Source: Rhizopus arrhizus
Taxonomy: Eukaryota > Mucoromycota > Mucoromycetes > Mucorales > Rhizopodaceae
NCBI GenBank assembly: GCA_024220505.1
Contig: JAKZZE010000004.1
Location: 1,364,001 to 1,428,000, forward strand
Direction: 5' to 3'
Length of the DNA stretch: 64,000 nt
Below the pieces are notes generated by a model that was not told the origin of the DNA, did no database searches, and was given only the letters and a program-made list of their open reading frames with translations. Made by a program: the position numbers and the translations under genes. Shown piece after piece: positions 1-12,424 of the stretch (positions are counted from its first letter, which is position 1; each line of letters begins with the position of its first letter).

Positions 1-184
1 ATTCCCTAGTATTATCCTATAAGTGGTCATTGTCCTAAAAAAAAAGGGCGATTGAAAGAGATAGGGCGTGATTTCTTATTTTGGATCCAATAAGAATAAT
101 TTCCGTCGTTGACCTGTCAAAGAAAAAAAAAAAATAGAAAAAAAGACAAAGAACAAATGTAGGATACGGAGGGGTGAAGCGACT

Positions 185-565
185 ATCAATGGCTGGAAGC
201 TACTTGGTGAATTAAGATCCCATACGACTGGCTATATTTGGCAAGAATTCCATTGATGGAAACAAATCATCTGGGAATTTAGCGATTCATGTTGCTGGTA
301 AGATTCGTGTCTGAAAAAAAAAGTAGGAATTGGACAGATTATATTCTAACTGTATTTTTTGTTAGACCCCTTCATTACCTTTTATTTGATCATACTGCAT
401 GCTAATGGATTGTATATCATGACGGAATTGCCTCGTTTTCAAATCCCAATGTTTGTCTTGAAAGCCCCTGCCTATTTCACAAACCTCAGTCGCCTAAAAA
501 ATGGCATTTATACCTTTGAAACTTTCTGCACACCTAACAGCAACAATGACGATATCTCTTCTTGA
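185..565 (+). pseudogene. Decayed small gene fragment of unknown family
   Basis: Coding-like text runs in two frames. One stretch around 190-258 reads GWKLLGELRSHTTGYIW and then stops. A second begins near 240 (IFGKNSIDGNKSSGN). It continues across a plausible intron at 298-365 (GTAAGA donor, TTGTTAG acceptor, phase kept) into DPFITFYLIILHANGLY and on to a TGA at 563. No start codon opens the combined frame and the two parts are out of register, so it is probably a frameshifted remnant. From memory, the FYL..L..DGLY.M.E pattern resembles C-terminal parts of expanded Mucorales hypothetical proteins, which I could not check. Confidence 0.3.
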
Positions 566-599
566 CGTCGTGGTTTCCTTCTTACCACTGATATTATGA

Positions 600-1823
600 T
601 TGTATTGAATAAGGAAAAGAATAGGAAACGAAAAAACACGGTGGACACTATGTTTCAAAATAAGCCTGTAGGTCGCCTCTCTCTCGTATTACACTTATTT
701 CCATTCTTATCTACATCGTTTACATTCATTTCTATCCTTTATATCCTTTATAAATATGTATAACCCTCGTTCCTTGAGATATTTTCAGATAATAAAGTTA
801 GGAAATAAAAAGGAGATTGTACTTGAAAACCTAGTCCATGAGTTCAGGACCAACATTCTCCTCAACAACCTTTCCATACCCATCCTCATACAAAAGATTT
901 GTACTCATGTTGAAAAAAAAAAAAAAACACCAGAACAAAAAAAAAAAATACTCGCTCTCTCTATATATTTTCTTTATATTTTCGAGTGCCAGGAATTACA
1001 ACATGATTTCTGAGCAGGCGATGTGGTTCCTAAAACTACGACAAAGTTGAATTTGATTAGCCTGTGACATCGATTTTGATTGAATTCACTGGACAATAAG
1101 TTTATACACCACCTGTGGTGGCCTGTGCCTCTGGAGAACTCATTGAAAAGGTGTTTTTGATGGATCGCCCTTTTGGCCAAATAAGGCAGCTACTGGAGCT
1201 ACTATTCTTCTTCCCAAACTACATCAAGAAAATCTACACCAGAAAGAATCCAAAGACAATAATCAGATACCACATTAATCTTATAATTTTATTCTGTATA
1301 CTTAAATATTTTCTTACAGTGTACGTCTAATGGCGACACTAGAATAAACTTCTTATACACAAAAAAAATATTATATACCATATAATGATTTTGCAGACTA
1401 AAACTATAATTTGCCGAACTTCATTGGTACTTTATAGCAGACGTTGATAATGAGCATGTGCCTCAAACTTTGTCTTCTTTCCATGGTGATAAACCTTTAT
1501 CAATTGTTTGTTTTTGTAATTATATCCAAGTCGCCAATGACTTTATCAATGTATAAGATTGACTAATAGCCCAGGGGAACTTCAAAATTTGAAATAATAC
1601 TTAAATCACAAACTAAAACATACAGAATTTTCCAAATTGTTTATCTTTTCAATTTACGGTTGGCTGGTTGAGATTTTTCATTTCACACGATCTTGCTGTA
1701 TCCTGTATCTGAATTCAAGTAAAATACAGCATATCTTTATAAGCGACACTTATAGATAATGTTCGTTAACCAATAAAAATTGAAGCCAATCAATCACATA
1801 CCAATGACAGCAATTCTATAACT

Positions 1824-1859
<36 letters not shown>

Positions 1860-3930
1860 TCTGAAAGAATACCAATGAACTCAGTTTTGCCATTTGCAAC
1901 ATCTGTTTATCATCCAGTCTCTGTTGCCAAAAAACACTAGAGTTCTATAACCACTGGTGAAACTTCGTAAGTAGTCTTCGGGTTTATAAAATTATAGCGA
2001 GCCTAGATCTCAAACAGAAATGTGAGACATTTACATTGATTGTGCTTGATTTAGGGTTTAAACGATATTTTAACTCCAACAATGGAACTCGTATTCAGGG
2101 ATAAACTGATCAATGCAACTTTATTCGGCGGTTCCTGCCAGATCATTAACAATGCTATTGTGTCCTTCTTTGGTTCGCTCAATAGATAACAATTAAACCC
2201 TTTCGTTATATATTCTATGGCTTTCCATTCTTCTATAAAATTAAATAATATATTCATGACTTGAATAGTAACAAAAATTCAAACATTCCATCATTCTTTA
2301 TTAAAATCAAGCATATAAACTTTAATATTAGGAACAGGGCTCTTTTATTTTAATTTACTATTTACTAGTCTTTGTCTTAGAGTGCTTTATTTAGATAAAA
2401 AAACCTCTTTCAATTTTCAAAGTGTATATTTATTTATAGAGTAGATCCTGGTACGCATGTCAGAAAAACATACAGGCATTAGCCAAAGGGAAAGCCTGAA
2501 GATAGCAACTCTAACACGAAAGGGCATCAACATGACTATACTTGGACCCATTAGCAAATCAGATATGGCTTGTCTCAGCATGCAAAAACCCAAAACAGTG
2601 ATAGGCTGGGAGCGAAGAAAAAAAAAAAGCAAAATAGAACAGAACAATTGAATGGTCTTATTAGCACAAGTACATAGCGCAATTTCCAGCTTCTGTCAGT
2701 CAAATGTTTGTGAATGGATAATGTACCGATTTACAGCAACAGCTTCGTCAGAAAGCTTGTTAAAGGTAGAAGCCACCAATATGAGTGCCTGCTACCATAC
2801 TCTCTATTTCTCAGCTTCTTGAGAAATTTTATTCCAAGTTCGAAGGTAGCAAGTATTATATAATTTTTTTAGAAGCCTAAGTTCGAAGATGCATTTAAGA
2901 GTGACGTGCGAAGAACTGTGTGCAATCTATGTATTGACTTCCAAGATTATTATATCAGCCAAGATGATCATTGTTGATGATTGAAAAGGATAAATCAAGC
3001 ACACATAATCCTTATTTGAGTCTTGTTCCCAAAAATAGTACACTATCTGATTGAAAGATAATTATGAATAAATACATAACCATGAGCTTGTTTCTCTTTA
3101 TCCAAGTTTAAAATTCTCATGGCTCAAATAATGTAATCGTGCCATGAAGATAGGTATTGATCAACGTCATCTCTGCGTAAAATATCGTTTGAACTGACGT
3201 AGCTGTGTTATTTGTTACTGAATTTAATTAGAACAACAACAAATCGATACCAAAAGAAGACAGAAACTATTCAAAGCAGTTGTTCAAAAAAGGCAAAATG
3301 TGGTTGACCATGGGCGCTGAGTAGATTTTTTATTGAACATCAAGAATTCGCTTTTGTGCGAAGTTAAAAAAATAAATCCAGCGCAATGTCTAGAATTTAG
3401 TAAGGTTAAACAGCTTTTCTAAAAGGGTTAGTGTGCCTGGCAAAATTTATGAAGTTAGCTGCTTTTGTTAACCAATTATTTTGCTTGATAGGATCATAGT
3501 CGTCCAATTACAAATTCAACAATAAATAATGTATTTTAACTTAAAGTATAAATCATGGTGCTCACTGCATCATTTCACTCAACAGAGCAAAGCTTCATTC
3601 TGAAGATACACTATCAGTCATTCACATCCTGATGTTTATTTATTATCTTCCCTGAGTTGTATCTTACAAATAAGTTGGTAAACCCATCAGAATAGGATCT
3701 TCTGTGGTTTTTCTTTTATTTTCCAAATGATACTAAACATTCTTGAATAAACAGTTTTTCGATTACAAAATAAGATCATTTACTCCTCTGAATAGCAACC
3801 TCTTATTACCACAGCAATTGAAATACAAAAAAAAAGACTATTCTTTTGTATCAACCTTAGGTCCTCTTTTTTTTTTAACATTTAATTGGTAAAGTCGGGC
3901 TTAAACATGTAATACTGGCCATCCATTTTC
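600..3930. other. Gene-poor AT-rich stretch with one transposase scrap
   Basis: No open frame here has convincing coding character. The stretch holds microsatellite-like A runs (about 31 A at 1826-1856), a TATA-like element near 747 not followed by a good gene, and the small transposase fragment listed separately at 2440-2650. Short open frames at 756-1013 and 974-1180 overlap each other and show no recognisable motif. Confidence 0.5.
2440..2650 (+). pseudogene. Tc1/mariner (IS630-type) transposase fragment
   Basis: A short frame reads MSEKHTGISQ, then TRKGINMTILGPIS and CLSMQKPKTV. The segment GxxxTILGxIS followed by hydrophobic residues and a KP or RP pair is typical of the stretch between the first and second catalytic aspartates in Tc1/mariner-like DDE transposases. 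The other two relics in this window carry the same segment (near 15450 and 25600). No catalytic residue survives here, and flanking sequence shows no further homology by eye. Alternative: chance similarity in a short frame. Confidence 0.42.
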
Positions 3931-4000
3931 CCTTATAAAAGAAAATTTAAAGTAAGTTTTTTCTTAATCTCTTTTCTTTAATCTTTTTTTATTTTTTTAG
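3931..4000 (+). promoter_or_regulatory. TATA-like box and probable 5'-UTR intron of the pyrophosphatase gene
   Basis: CTTATAAAAG at about 3932-3941 resembles a TATA box. It is followed at 3952 by a GTAAGT donor, a T-rich tract and a TTTTTTTAG acceptor ending at 4000, three bases before the chosen ATG. A leader intron is the simplest reading. It also leaves no room for an upstream coding exon. Confidence 0.45.
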
Positions 4001-4002
4001 CA

Positions 4003-5292
4003 ATGATCTTTACTGCATTGATTGGCTTATTGTTCATTGTACATATTATTCAAGGAACAATTACTACTAGGCAAATTGGTGCACTTAATTCATTGAATTA
4101 TTCTCTCTACTTTGGTGAGTATAGATAAATAGGAGTCTCCAATTGCTGTGTACTTATTAGATTATAGAAAATGATAAGAAAATCATATCACCATTTCATG
4201 ATATTCCACTATTTGCAAATGATGAAAAAACTCTATTTAATATGATTATTGAGATTCCTAAATGGACAAATGCAAAAAATGAAGTAAGAAAAAGCTGGTT
4301 ATAGATGTAATTTCTAGTAGCTGATAACAAGTAACAGATTAACAAGGAAACGCAATTTAATCCTATCAAGCAAGACACATCCAATCAAAGTCCTAGATTT
4401 ATTCCAAATATATTTCCATACAAAGGATACATTTGGAACTATGGTGCATTTCCTCAGGTAAAATAAAATGTAGCATAAAAGAATACAATCAATACTCACA
4501 TTTCTTGTAGACTTGGGAAGATCCAAGCTTTATTTCACCTTTTACTGGCAAAATAGGTGATAATGATCCAATTGATGTCATTGAAATCGGACAATCAATT
4601 GGAAGTGTTGGTGAAATAAGGCAAGTAAAAATATTGGGTATCATTGGTTTAATAGATCAAGATGAAACGGACTGGAAAGTGGTTGTCATTGATCATAATG
4701 ATCCAATCTCTAATAATCTCACTGGTAACTAACTAAGAACACCTATGTATAGAATTTAATTGCTGAATGATTAAATAGATATCGAGGATGTTGAAAAGTT
4801 TATGCCTGGATATTTAAATGCAACATACGCTCTGTTTAAAATATACAAGATACCTGAAGGTAAACCTGAAAACACAATTGCTTTTAATGAACAGGCACAG
4901 AACAAGGTAATAATAAAGCTGATTTACTACAACTATCATCTTATTATTATTATATAGACATTTGCTACAGACATTGTATTAGAGACACATGAACATTGGC
5001 AACTTCTTATTAACGGGACTACACCAAGAAAAGAAATTCAAACGTAATACTTGTTTTTTTTTCTTTTTTATTATTGTGGTTTTTAACAACTAATGATCTT
5101 TGTTAGTATTAATACATCAGTCAATGGCTCAATTTATAAAGTAAAGCCAAACGATGATGCAGTTAAGAAAGTACCCAAGGTATGAATAAGTACATTGATG
5201 ATACTATAGCAAGGTATTAATCTTACTTATAGGCACGACCTGAGCCACCTGCTTCTATTGACCCTTCAAAAACCATTTGGTATTTTATTTAA
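4003..5292 (+). CDS. Secreted or ER family I inorganic pyrophosphatase
   Basis: The gene has about eight exons. The protein hydrolyses pyrophosphate to two phosphates with metal ions. Family I landmarks follow one another in order: [42 protein letters not shown] with its three catalytic aspartates, [33 protein letters not shown], and the terminal WYFI. The order closely follows yeast Ipp1. Unlike cytosolic Ipp1, it starts with a hydrophobic leader ([19 protein letters not shown]) that looks like a signal peptide or anchor, and it has several N-glycosylation sequons. The ATG at 4003 opens the leader and follows a leader-intron acceptor. All recognised catalytic residues are kept, so activity is likely; location in the secretory pathway is inferred. 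The next gene downstream starts 150 bp away on the same strand. Confidence 0.93.
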
Positions 5293-5444
5293 TCAGCCAT
5301 TTTTTTTTTATGATCTTCACAATTGTGTACAACCTATCCTTATTTTTTTTTAAAACAGCGTTCCACGAAGTGAAAAAGAGAGGGGTTTTGTGAAAATCAA
5401 TCTTTTTTTCACTTTTTTTTTTTTTCTTTTTGTTAACTTAATAA

Positions 5445-7870
5445 ATGAATACTTGCTCGTCTTGCCTTGTTAGTAAGCATGCAACACTCATTCAAAATTG
5501 TTATCCCCGTAAAGAAGGAGAGACAAGACCATGCTCGTCTGAATTAAGTTATCTTACATTTTATGCAAGTTCAAGGCCTGCTAAATTAACAAAAGTAGGC
5601 TCTTTTATTCAAAAAAGAGTGAAAAAAGACATTAGAAAAGGAAGAAAAGAGTAAATAATGACAGTACAAGATATAGATGAACTTACAGCTTAATATAGAA
5701 TTAATCAAGTATCGCTTTCTATTTTGAAAGCATTAATTCAATCTTGTTATAGAGATCTGAATTTGTTTTCAAAACATTTAATGAACATTTTTTGTTATTT
5801 ATTGGATACAAACGATATTGTACTCATTGACCTCACTTGTGAAACTGTAATTAGTCATAATAATAATAACAAGCTTATAATTTATCATAATAGTTTATTG
5901 TATTTAATAATTATTATGATGGTTCAACATTAGGCATCGATAATCAGTTTACCGAAAATTATGAAAGGCTTTTAAACAAGTTTTCTTATTTTTGTAATCA
6001 TGAAGATCAATTGGAGTAAAATAAATAGCAAACATAATTTGAATGACTCATATTTATAATTAGGATGAAATACATTGGTCAAAGAGGTATTCAATCAGCA
6101 ATAAGTTCACAAGCTTTATTATCTAGTAATTTTATGCAGCAACTAAATATTGTATTGCCTCCTATAATGGATACACTAACTGATGATAATAAACCACAGC
6201 TAAACCAGCTAAAGTATGTATAAAATACACATGGCAAACAAATGCTGATTTATATGCTTTAGTAATGAAACCATTGATATACGAGAATCAGCATTAAATA
6301 ATGATAAACTAGATGATGCTTATATACAATCAGTTGCTTCTCACACATTATCCATCTTGTTTAGTAAATTGACAGGGCACTATATTAGAATGTCAGTGAC
6401 TTCTTTACTTGACTATATTGATAAGAATGACAAATGGACATCAAACAACATCAACATTGCTATGGTTATTGTTATAGAACATATACACGTACACATCCCA
6501 TTTGATATTGATTACATATATAATAGCTAACCATAGCTTTTAGTCGCAATATAAGCACGTTTTTGTTTCAGAGATTTTACAACGATTAAGTGACGAAGAT
6601 ATGATGAGCAATAAACAAGTCTCGCTTGTATCCATATTGGACACTGTCATGAACACTCACACTTTACTACTTGGTCTCTCTGTTATTGAAGCACTCAATT
6701 CAATTTTTAATCTACTTGTAAAAGCTGCTGGATACAACACAGAAGACAAACAGCGCAATAAAACAATTCAACAAGGTCTTATTCACTCTATCGGAGGCCT
6801 CAGTTTACATAAATACTATGAAAATCAATTGAACGATATGGCAGACTATTTAACATCAAAATTAAGACCGAGTACTGCATTGGTAAATTTAACAATTCAT
6901 GACTATCAATGTCTTGTTTTGTCTTGTTTGGATAGTCTTTACAACTTATCTTTGGATTCATTTATTCCTTCTTTTGACTTACTAGCAGACAAGGATCCTA
7001 AGACACGGCTTATGATCTGCAAGAGTTTATATCGCCACCTTCTTTCCTCTTCTTCACCACCATTATCTTTCTTGTCTCTCAACAGCTTACTTTACTCAAT
7101 GCACGATTGGATCTTAGTATCCAATCTCAACATGACAGACATCCGCTTCTTTTATGCCTTTTTATGTATCCTCAATCATATTTGGAATATGCAAGCAACT
7201 CTTGTGATCCTCTCACTTGTTTTCAAGATTCAGCCTCATCCATGTGTATCTGTGCAGTCGATGCTGATTTATTGGTTAAGGACTACATCTGTTTTTTACC
7301 ACATTCAACCACTTACAGAGTATACAAACCAGCTTCTTGAGTCATCTTTTGTACTGAACCTCACTGAAGACGTATCCAATATAGAATCGATTGAAGATTT
7401 ACCAAAAACAAGTCATCCATCGACCATAATAGATCGTGATCGAGTAATAGATATTATGTCTAACGATGAAAGTCTACGAAATGTATATGGTTTAGAGGCA
7501 GGATTGTTGACTGAATTTGATTTAAAAAAGCCAAGTAAGAAAATATGCATATGTATTCCTCATACATAAACTAACTATATCTAAAGTGGACAATAAAATG
7601 CATCTTATACAAGGACCTGATAAAGATTCTAAACCCAAATTATCAAGCCCTTGGGAACATTCATCAATCACACTAAAAAGTCCAAAACCATCAAGTGTTA
7701 AAGTATCTACATTAAAGCAAGTCTTGGCCACACAGCCCACACCTGATGATTCAACTCAATCTTCCACTTCATCCTCATCGTCACTCAATGCCTTTTTAAC
7801 TCGTTTATCACCACCATTGCCACCACAAAGCAAAGCAAACACTCTTTCTCTAGTCAATCCACCATATTAG
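5445..7870 (+). CDS. EFR3: EFR3-like plasma-membrane scaffold for PI4-kinase
   Basis: Efr3 anchors the Stt4/PI4KIII-alpha complex at the plasma membrane and so supports PI4P synthesis. The N-terminus has a Cys pair (MNTCSSC) suitable for palmitoylation, then HATLIQNCYP, SSELSYLTFYASSRPAKLTKVG and RVKKDIRKGRK, the family's most conserved block. Exon 2 (from 5699) continues INQVSLSILKALIQSC, followed by helical-repeat text (SILDTVMNTHTLLLGLSVIEAL) in the long exon up to 7534. An intron at 7535-7586 leads to a Ser/Pro-rich tail ending in NTLSLVNPPY. There are about seven exons and roughly 700 residues, near normal for fungal Efr3. The ATG at 5445 lies just before the conserved block. It converges with the Dsk2 gene, leaving about 20 bp between stop codons. 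Confidence 0.9.
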
Positions 7871-7891
7871 GCTTAATAAACTTTTTTTTTT

Positions 7892-9499
7892 TTAATTTGA
7901 AAGTAAATATTCAATAGCTGCTTCCACATTGCCCCCTGTTGCTAATAAAGCACGAACATTGGCCGTCTTTTCTGAAAATCCCATCTCTTCCAACTGTGCT
8001 AATTGATCTCTAAAACGGACTTCAGGTGGTTCTGTTGGTGTTTGCTGTTGTTGTGAACCACTATGGTTTAATTAGCATTTCTATCGTAAATAAAAGTAAT
8101 ATGCACTTACAAAATGCTGTTATTGCCCATCATCATTTGTTGAAAAAGATTATTTTGTGATTGAGAACCTGCAAGTGATTCTTGCATTCGCATTGTTGCT
8201 TGAATAAAGTTTGGATCAGCCCAAAATGGAACATTGGGTGATTGATTACTACTATTATTGCTGTTCGACTATACAACAGAGTTAGAAAGCCTGGTACTCA
8301 TTCACTATTGATATGATACCTGAGGTGGCTGTTGTTGTTGTTGTTGTCCAAATGGCATTGAAGAACCAAAAAGTGCTACAAAGAGATATGAATTACATAC
8401 TTTATCCAAAACAATAAAAAAAAACTTACAAGCAAATGGATTTTGGCTCATTGTTTGTTGCTGTTGTTGTTGCCGAGGTGTATTATTACTGCTACTATGA
8501 TCACTGTTATTTGCTTGCTGTTGAGACCATGGATTAGGTAAGGCTTGTGTATTTAATGATTGTTCAGGCACACTTTCAACATTCAATTGTCTTGCTAAGC
8601 GTTCATTGGCTTCTTCTGAGCCAGCAGGCGATATAGCTGATTCCATTGGCTCTTGTATTGTGCTATACATACGTCTTAGGTGATTAAATCCACCTGGGAT
8701 AGCTTCAATATTAGACAAGGCACGATCGTTATTCCTTTGCATTTCTCTCATTAATTCAGGATTTCTATTTGCACATCGTTAGCACTTTTAATTTATCTTT
8801 CATATCTCGTACCTCATCATCTCCATAGATTGTCGCAGGAAAGAAGGATCACTGATCAAATGACCAATTTCAGGGTTTTGTTCGGTTATTGCTTTTATTT
8901 GTGGATTATTCATCACCATAGAACGAATAAAATCTATACATAAAAATATGAGCTTTTATAATAAAGGGTAATAATAATATTATTTACCAGGATTGTCCAA
9001 TAGGCTTTGCATGAAAGGTGAATCCATCATTTGACGAACCACTTCCGGATCCATATTAGGCATTCCCATACTATCCCCACCTGAAAAAGGATTCATGATA
9101 TCACTGGTATTATTTAAAAGACCAGGTAAATTAGCCGGACTGGGTGTTGCAGGAATAGGTGGAATAGGCTCTTGCTCTTGTTGTTGACTTTGTTTTGCAG
9201 GTGCACGATTAGTACCTGAACGAACAACATGAACTGTATTTCCTTCTGTGATTTCTATTTGCAAATTGATCAATATACAAAAATATAATATGTTTGTTTG
9301 CATTACTATAATCACTACAGTTATCTTGATTTTTTAGTATTCTTCCAGAAAATACTAATTTAAGGTCATTAGGAGACACATCTCCCATAGATGCTGCAAT
9401 AATTTCTTTTAAACCAAACACCGTAGTTGATTCCACATCAACTTGTACTTTAAATACCTGACCTGTAGAAGGTCTCACATTGATGGAAACTGGTGCCAT
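7892..9499 (-). CDS. DSK2: Ubiquilin / Dsk2 ubiquitin-shuttle protein
   Basis: This protein carries ubiquitylated clients to the proteasome. It opens with a ubiquitin-like domain ([35 protein letters not shown]). STI1-type text follows ([22 protein letters not shown], then [46 protein letters not shown]), then Gln-rich linkers. The C-terminal UBA domain reads [42 protein letters not shown] (shown in pieces: [24 protein letters not shown]). It has seven or eight exons and an estimated 440 residues, normal for the family. Start and stop are clear at 9497-9499 and 7892-7894. Poly-Gln runs encoded by TTG/CTG repeats on the plus strand (around 8330-8350 and 8455-8475) may vary in length between strains. 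Confidence 0.93.
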
Positions 9500-10048
9500 T
9501 TTTATAAGAAAAAGAAAAGAAAAAAAAAGAAGAATTGAATTTCCGCTTTCTTTGTTTTATAAAGTATGACGCATATCACTTTTTTCATGTAAATAAAATT
9601 CGGCTTTCATATACATTGTCAGTGTACTTGTTAATTTTTACCCTACTCAATGACTATATAAATCAATAAAAAGAATAGCATTTAACTACATCATTTGAAT
9701 TTATAGTTTAAAATAAAGAGCTCCCCATTCTTAAGTGCTATTATTATTATCCCAAACATTTAACAATTATAAATACTCAGTTGTTCTCACCCTACAGTAA
9801 AATAGCCTTTAGATTATGCTAAGAACAAGGTCACATCTCTGTCTGTTTTTATTTTAGACTATGTGGCCAATAACTCAGCCAAGAACATGGGAACCAATCA
9901 GTAAATTAACATAATGAGTAAATGTGCCTGAAAATAGATGAATTAACAATAAAATTATAGTTTATTAGAGATTGTATACAAGGCAAATAAGGAGAATATG
10001 TGATATATGCCAAGAAGCAAAATCTTTTTCATATATTGAGGCGCACCT

Positions 10049-10090
<42 letters not shown>

Positions 10091-10274
10091 AATAAGTTAA
10101 TCAATTGATGTTTCTCCTACTTTAAGCTCTATGTTGCTCTTTAATAAAAAGAAAGGGTCCTCTTTCTATACGCAAAGGGAGATTTCTATTTTCTGTGTTG
10201 TCCCACCTTTTTTTCGTAGTCAGAAATCTTTTCTCTCTCCTTTTTATCCATCACTCCTCTCTTCCCCTTATTTT
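9500..10274. promoter_or_regulatory. Divergent intergenic region with a CT-rich tract
   Basis: This gap separates the divergently transcribed Dsk2 gene and the metalloprotease-like gene, so it probably holds both promoters. A pyrimidine tract of mostly CT dinucleotides runs from about 10047 to 10090. A second in-frame ATG lies at 10131, but the 48 residues it would add are low-complexity and precede a clear signal peptide, so the stretch is treated as leader. Confidence 0.5.
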
Positions 10275-12113
10275 ATGTACAAGCTTTTTTTAATTTTTTA
10301 TTTATTTTATTGTTCACTTGTATATGGAAGTAGTGATGATGATGATATAACACAATTTTCAACAGACGATGCACCTCAATCACAAGACGTTATTCATTCT
10401 AAAAATATATTTACCAATCCACCCATTGTTACAGACATTACAAGTTTTGTTCGAATCAAAGTATATTGTGAAATAGATTCTAGATTTTGTAACAAAGTAA
10501 ACCATGCTTTCATATCGGCTGCTACTCAATTATCAGAAGTAGTTTTATTAAAAAATAGAATAACGTAAATATATAATTGATGTTCATTGTATAATAATAG
10601 TGATGTCTTTGTTAGATTTCAAGCCTCTTATTATAGCTTTTGTATTAATCATTGCTCTAACTCTACATATGGCTGGGGTGTTCCAAGCTCACAGGTAATA
10701 TTTCTAAATAATTCGTAAATTGTCACATATAAACGGTTTTTTTTTTTTTAGTTTACATTAATTTCGTTAAACGAAGCCGATGAGAATTTCATTTATCCAC
10801 AGCCATTAGCCAAACAATTGGCTCAAGTTACCAACAGCTCAAATTGGGCTTCTGATTACGACGTTGCAGTTGACATTAATCACGACATTTATATGAACAA
10901 CTACGTAGATGACAACTGGAATGGCACTGGCATTCCAGCAAGTGGAGGGTACTGGTTTACCAATGATTCAGAATCAATAGAGGATCATCAAATAGATATT
11001 GAATATGTCATCTTACACCAAATGATTCACGGCCTTGGCATGACCACTTCCTGGGCATCCTATTTCTACGATGCTGCTTCACCCTTCCACTTACTATTGA
11101 AGGACGTAATTGAGCCAGAAGAAAGTTTAAAAGTCGTAACACCGAACCCTCATTGGCGTGTTCCTCATGATGGTGGACCAGTCTATATCACTGGATTTCA
11201 ACCTAATTTGATCTTTGACAAATTCTTGACACTCTTTTTTCCAGCCGTTAATCGAACTGATTCATTAGCCGAGATTGGATTCGAGATGCAAAACTTTTGT
11301 GTACAAGATGATGATACATTTATTGTCAACTTTATGAACTCTTTTTTAAACAACGCATCACAATCCTACAAGGCAATGAGCATGTTTGTATCCATGTCAA
11401 CTCCGCAAACACTCAAATTTCAATTTGTCGGGACAAGTGCCCAGAGTACTTATTATACCAACAATTATCTTAACAAAACCTACGAGTACATGCAACTCTA
11501 CACGGGTTCTAATACAAGTTGCCAGCAAGGAGATTATTATCAACCGGGTATTGTTTATACACACTTGGATCAAGCTTATAGTTCAACCCCAGACTTCTTG
11601 ATGACAGGAAACTACGTTCAGGGGAAAAAATTGACTAGTTTGATTGATGAGGTGTATTCAAATATTACAATAACCTACAATGTCACTAAACTTGTCAATG
11701 TCACAGTTTACAATAAGACCACAGTGAATAATTACACAACAATTACCAACAAGACGATTGAGCAAGGTGTGACGATAGAGACACTATATAAATCAGCGAT
11801 TGGACCTGGTGTGTTGCGCATATTGGAGACGATTGGATACTCGACTGTGTTGACTAATACAAATTATACCGCCGATGTCATCAAGACTAACAAACCAAAA
11901 TCAACTTGCTCAGATAATAGTAACATTGGCACAGATAGTTCATTATCAAATAATGGTAATGATGATGACACGACTACAGGAAGTAGCAGTAGTGCTGGCA
12001 GTAGCAGTTTAAGCAATAACAACAGTGGAGCAAGTACAAGTATGGGATTAATACACAATATGGATTTTTATATTCATCTATGTGTAATGATTATTACGTT
12101 TATTGTTTTATAA
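10275..12113 (+). CDS. GPI-anchored secreted metalloprotease-like protein with altered HExxH
   Basis: There are three exons, with introns at 10565-10615 and 10695-10751. A signal peptide (MYKLFLIFYLFYCSLVYG) is followed by a large extracellular domain rich in N-glycosylation sequons, a Ser/Asn/Gly-rich stalk and a hydrophobic C-terminus (LCVMIITFIVL), the pattern of a GPI-anchored wall or surface protein. Near the middle lies ILHQMIHGLGM, spaced like the zinc-binding HExxHGLG helix of secreted metallopeptidases but with Gln at the catalytic Glu position. Both histidines remain, so zinc might bind without normal catalysis. The ATG at 10275 is preferred over 10131 because it opens the signal peptide. 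I do not recognise a named family; a fungal surface protein derived from a metallopeptidase is the best description. Confidence 0.8.
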
Positions 12114-12424
12114 ATATTATTTAAAAAAGGAGAGAGTAGGAGAGATCAGCAAACAAATATATAACAATTTTGCATGAATTTCAAATTGTAAGGAGTTTTA
12201 AATTTTATTTTTGCCACCCAAAAAGGGAAATCAAAAGTTGACAAGAAAGTGAGAGAGGGGGGAATGATTCGGATTCATGCCGCTCCCTGTTTATATATAA
12301 TAACTCCTGTAATATCAACAAAGAAGTCCCCTCATATTTATATTGGGGAGGGGAGAAGAACAAGGGAGAAGAAAGAAATATATAAATACAAGTAGTTTCT
12401 TTTTTTTTTTTTTTTCACTTTATC

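Noticed and set aside
5651..5699. Suspected frameshift in EFR3 after KGRKE
   Set aside because: An ordinary GT-AG intron at 5651-5698 keeps phase (GA plus A) and restores INQVSLSILKAL; no frameshift is needed.
10131..10274. Upstream in-frame ATG for the metalloprotease-like protein
   Set aside because: Would place 48 low-complexity residues before a clear signal peptide, so it is read as leader sequence.
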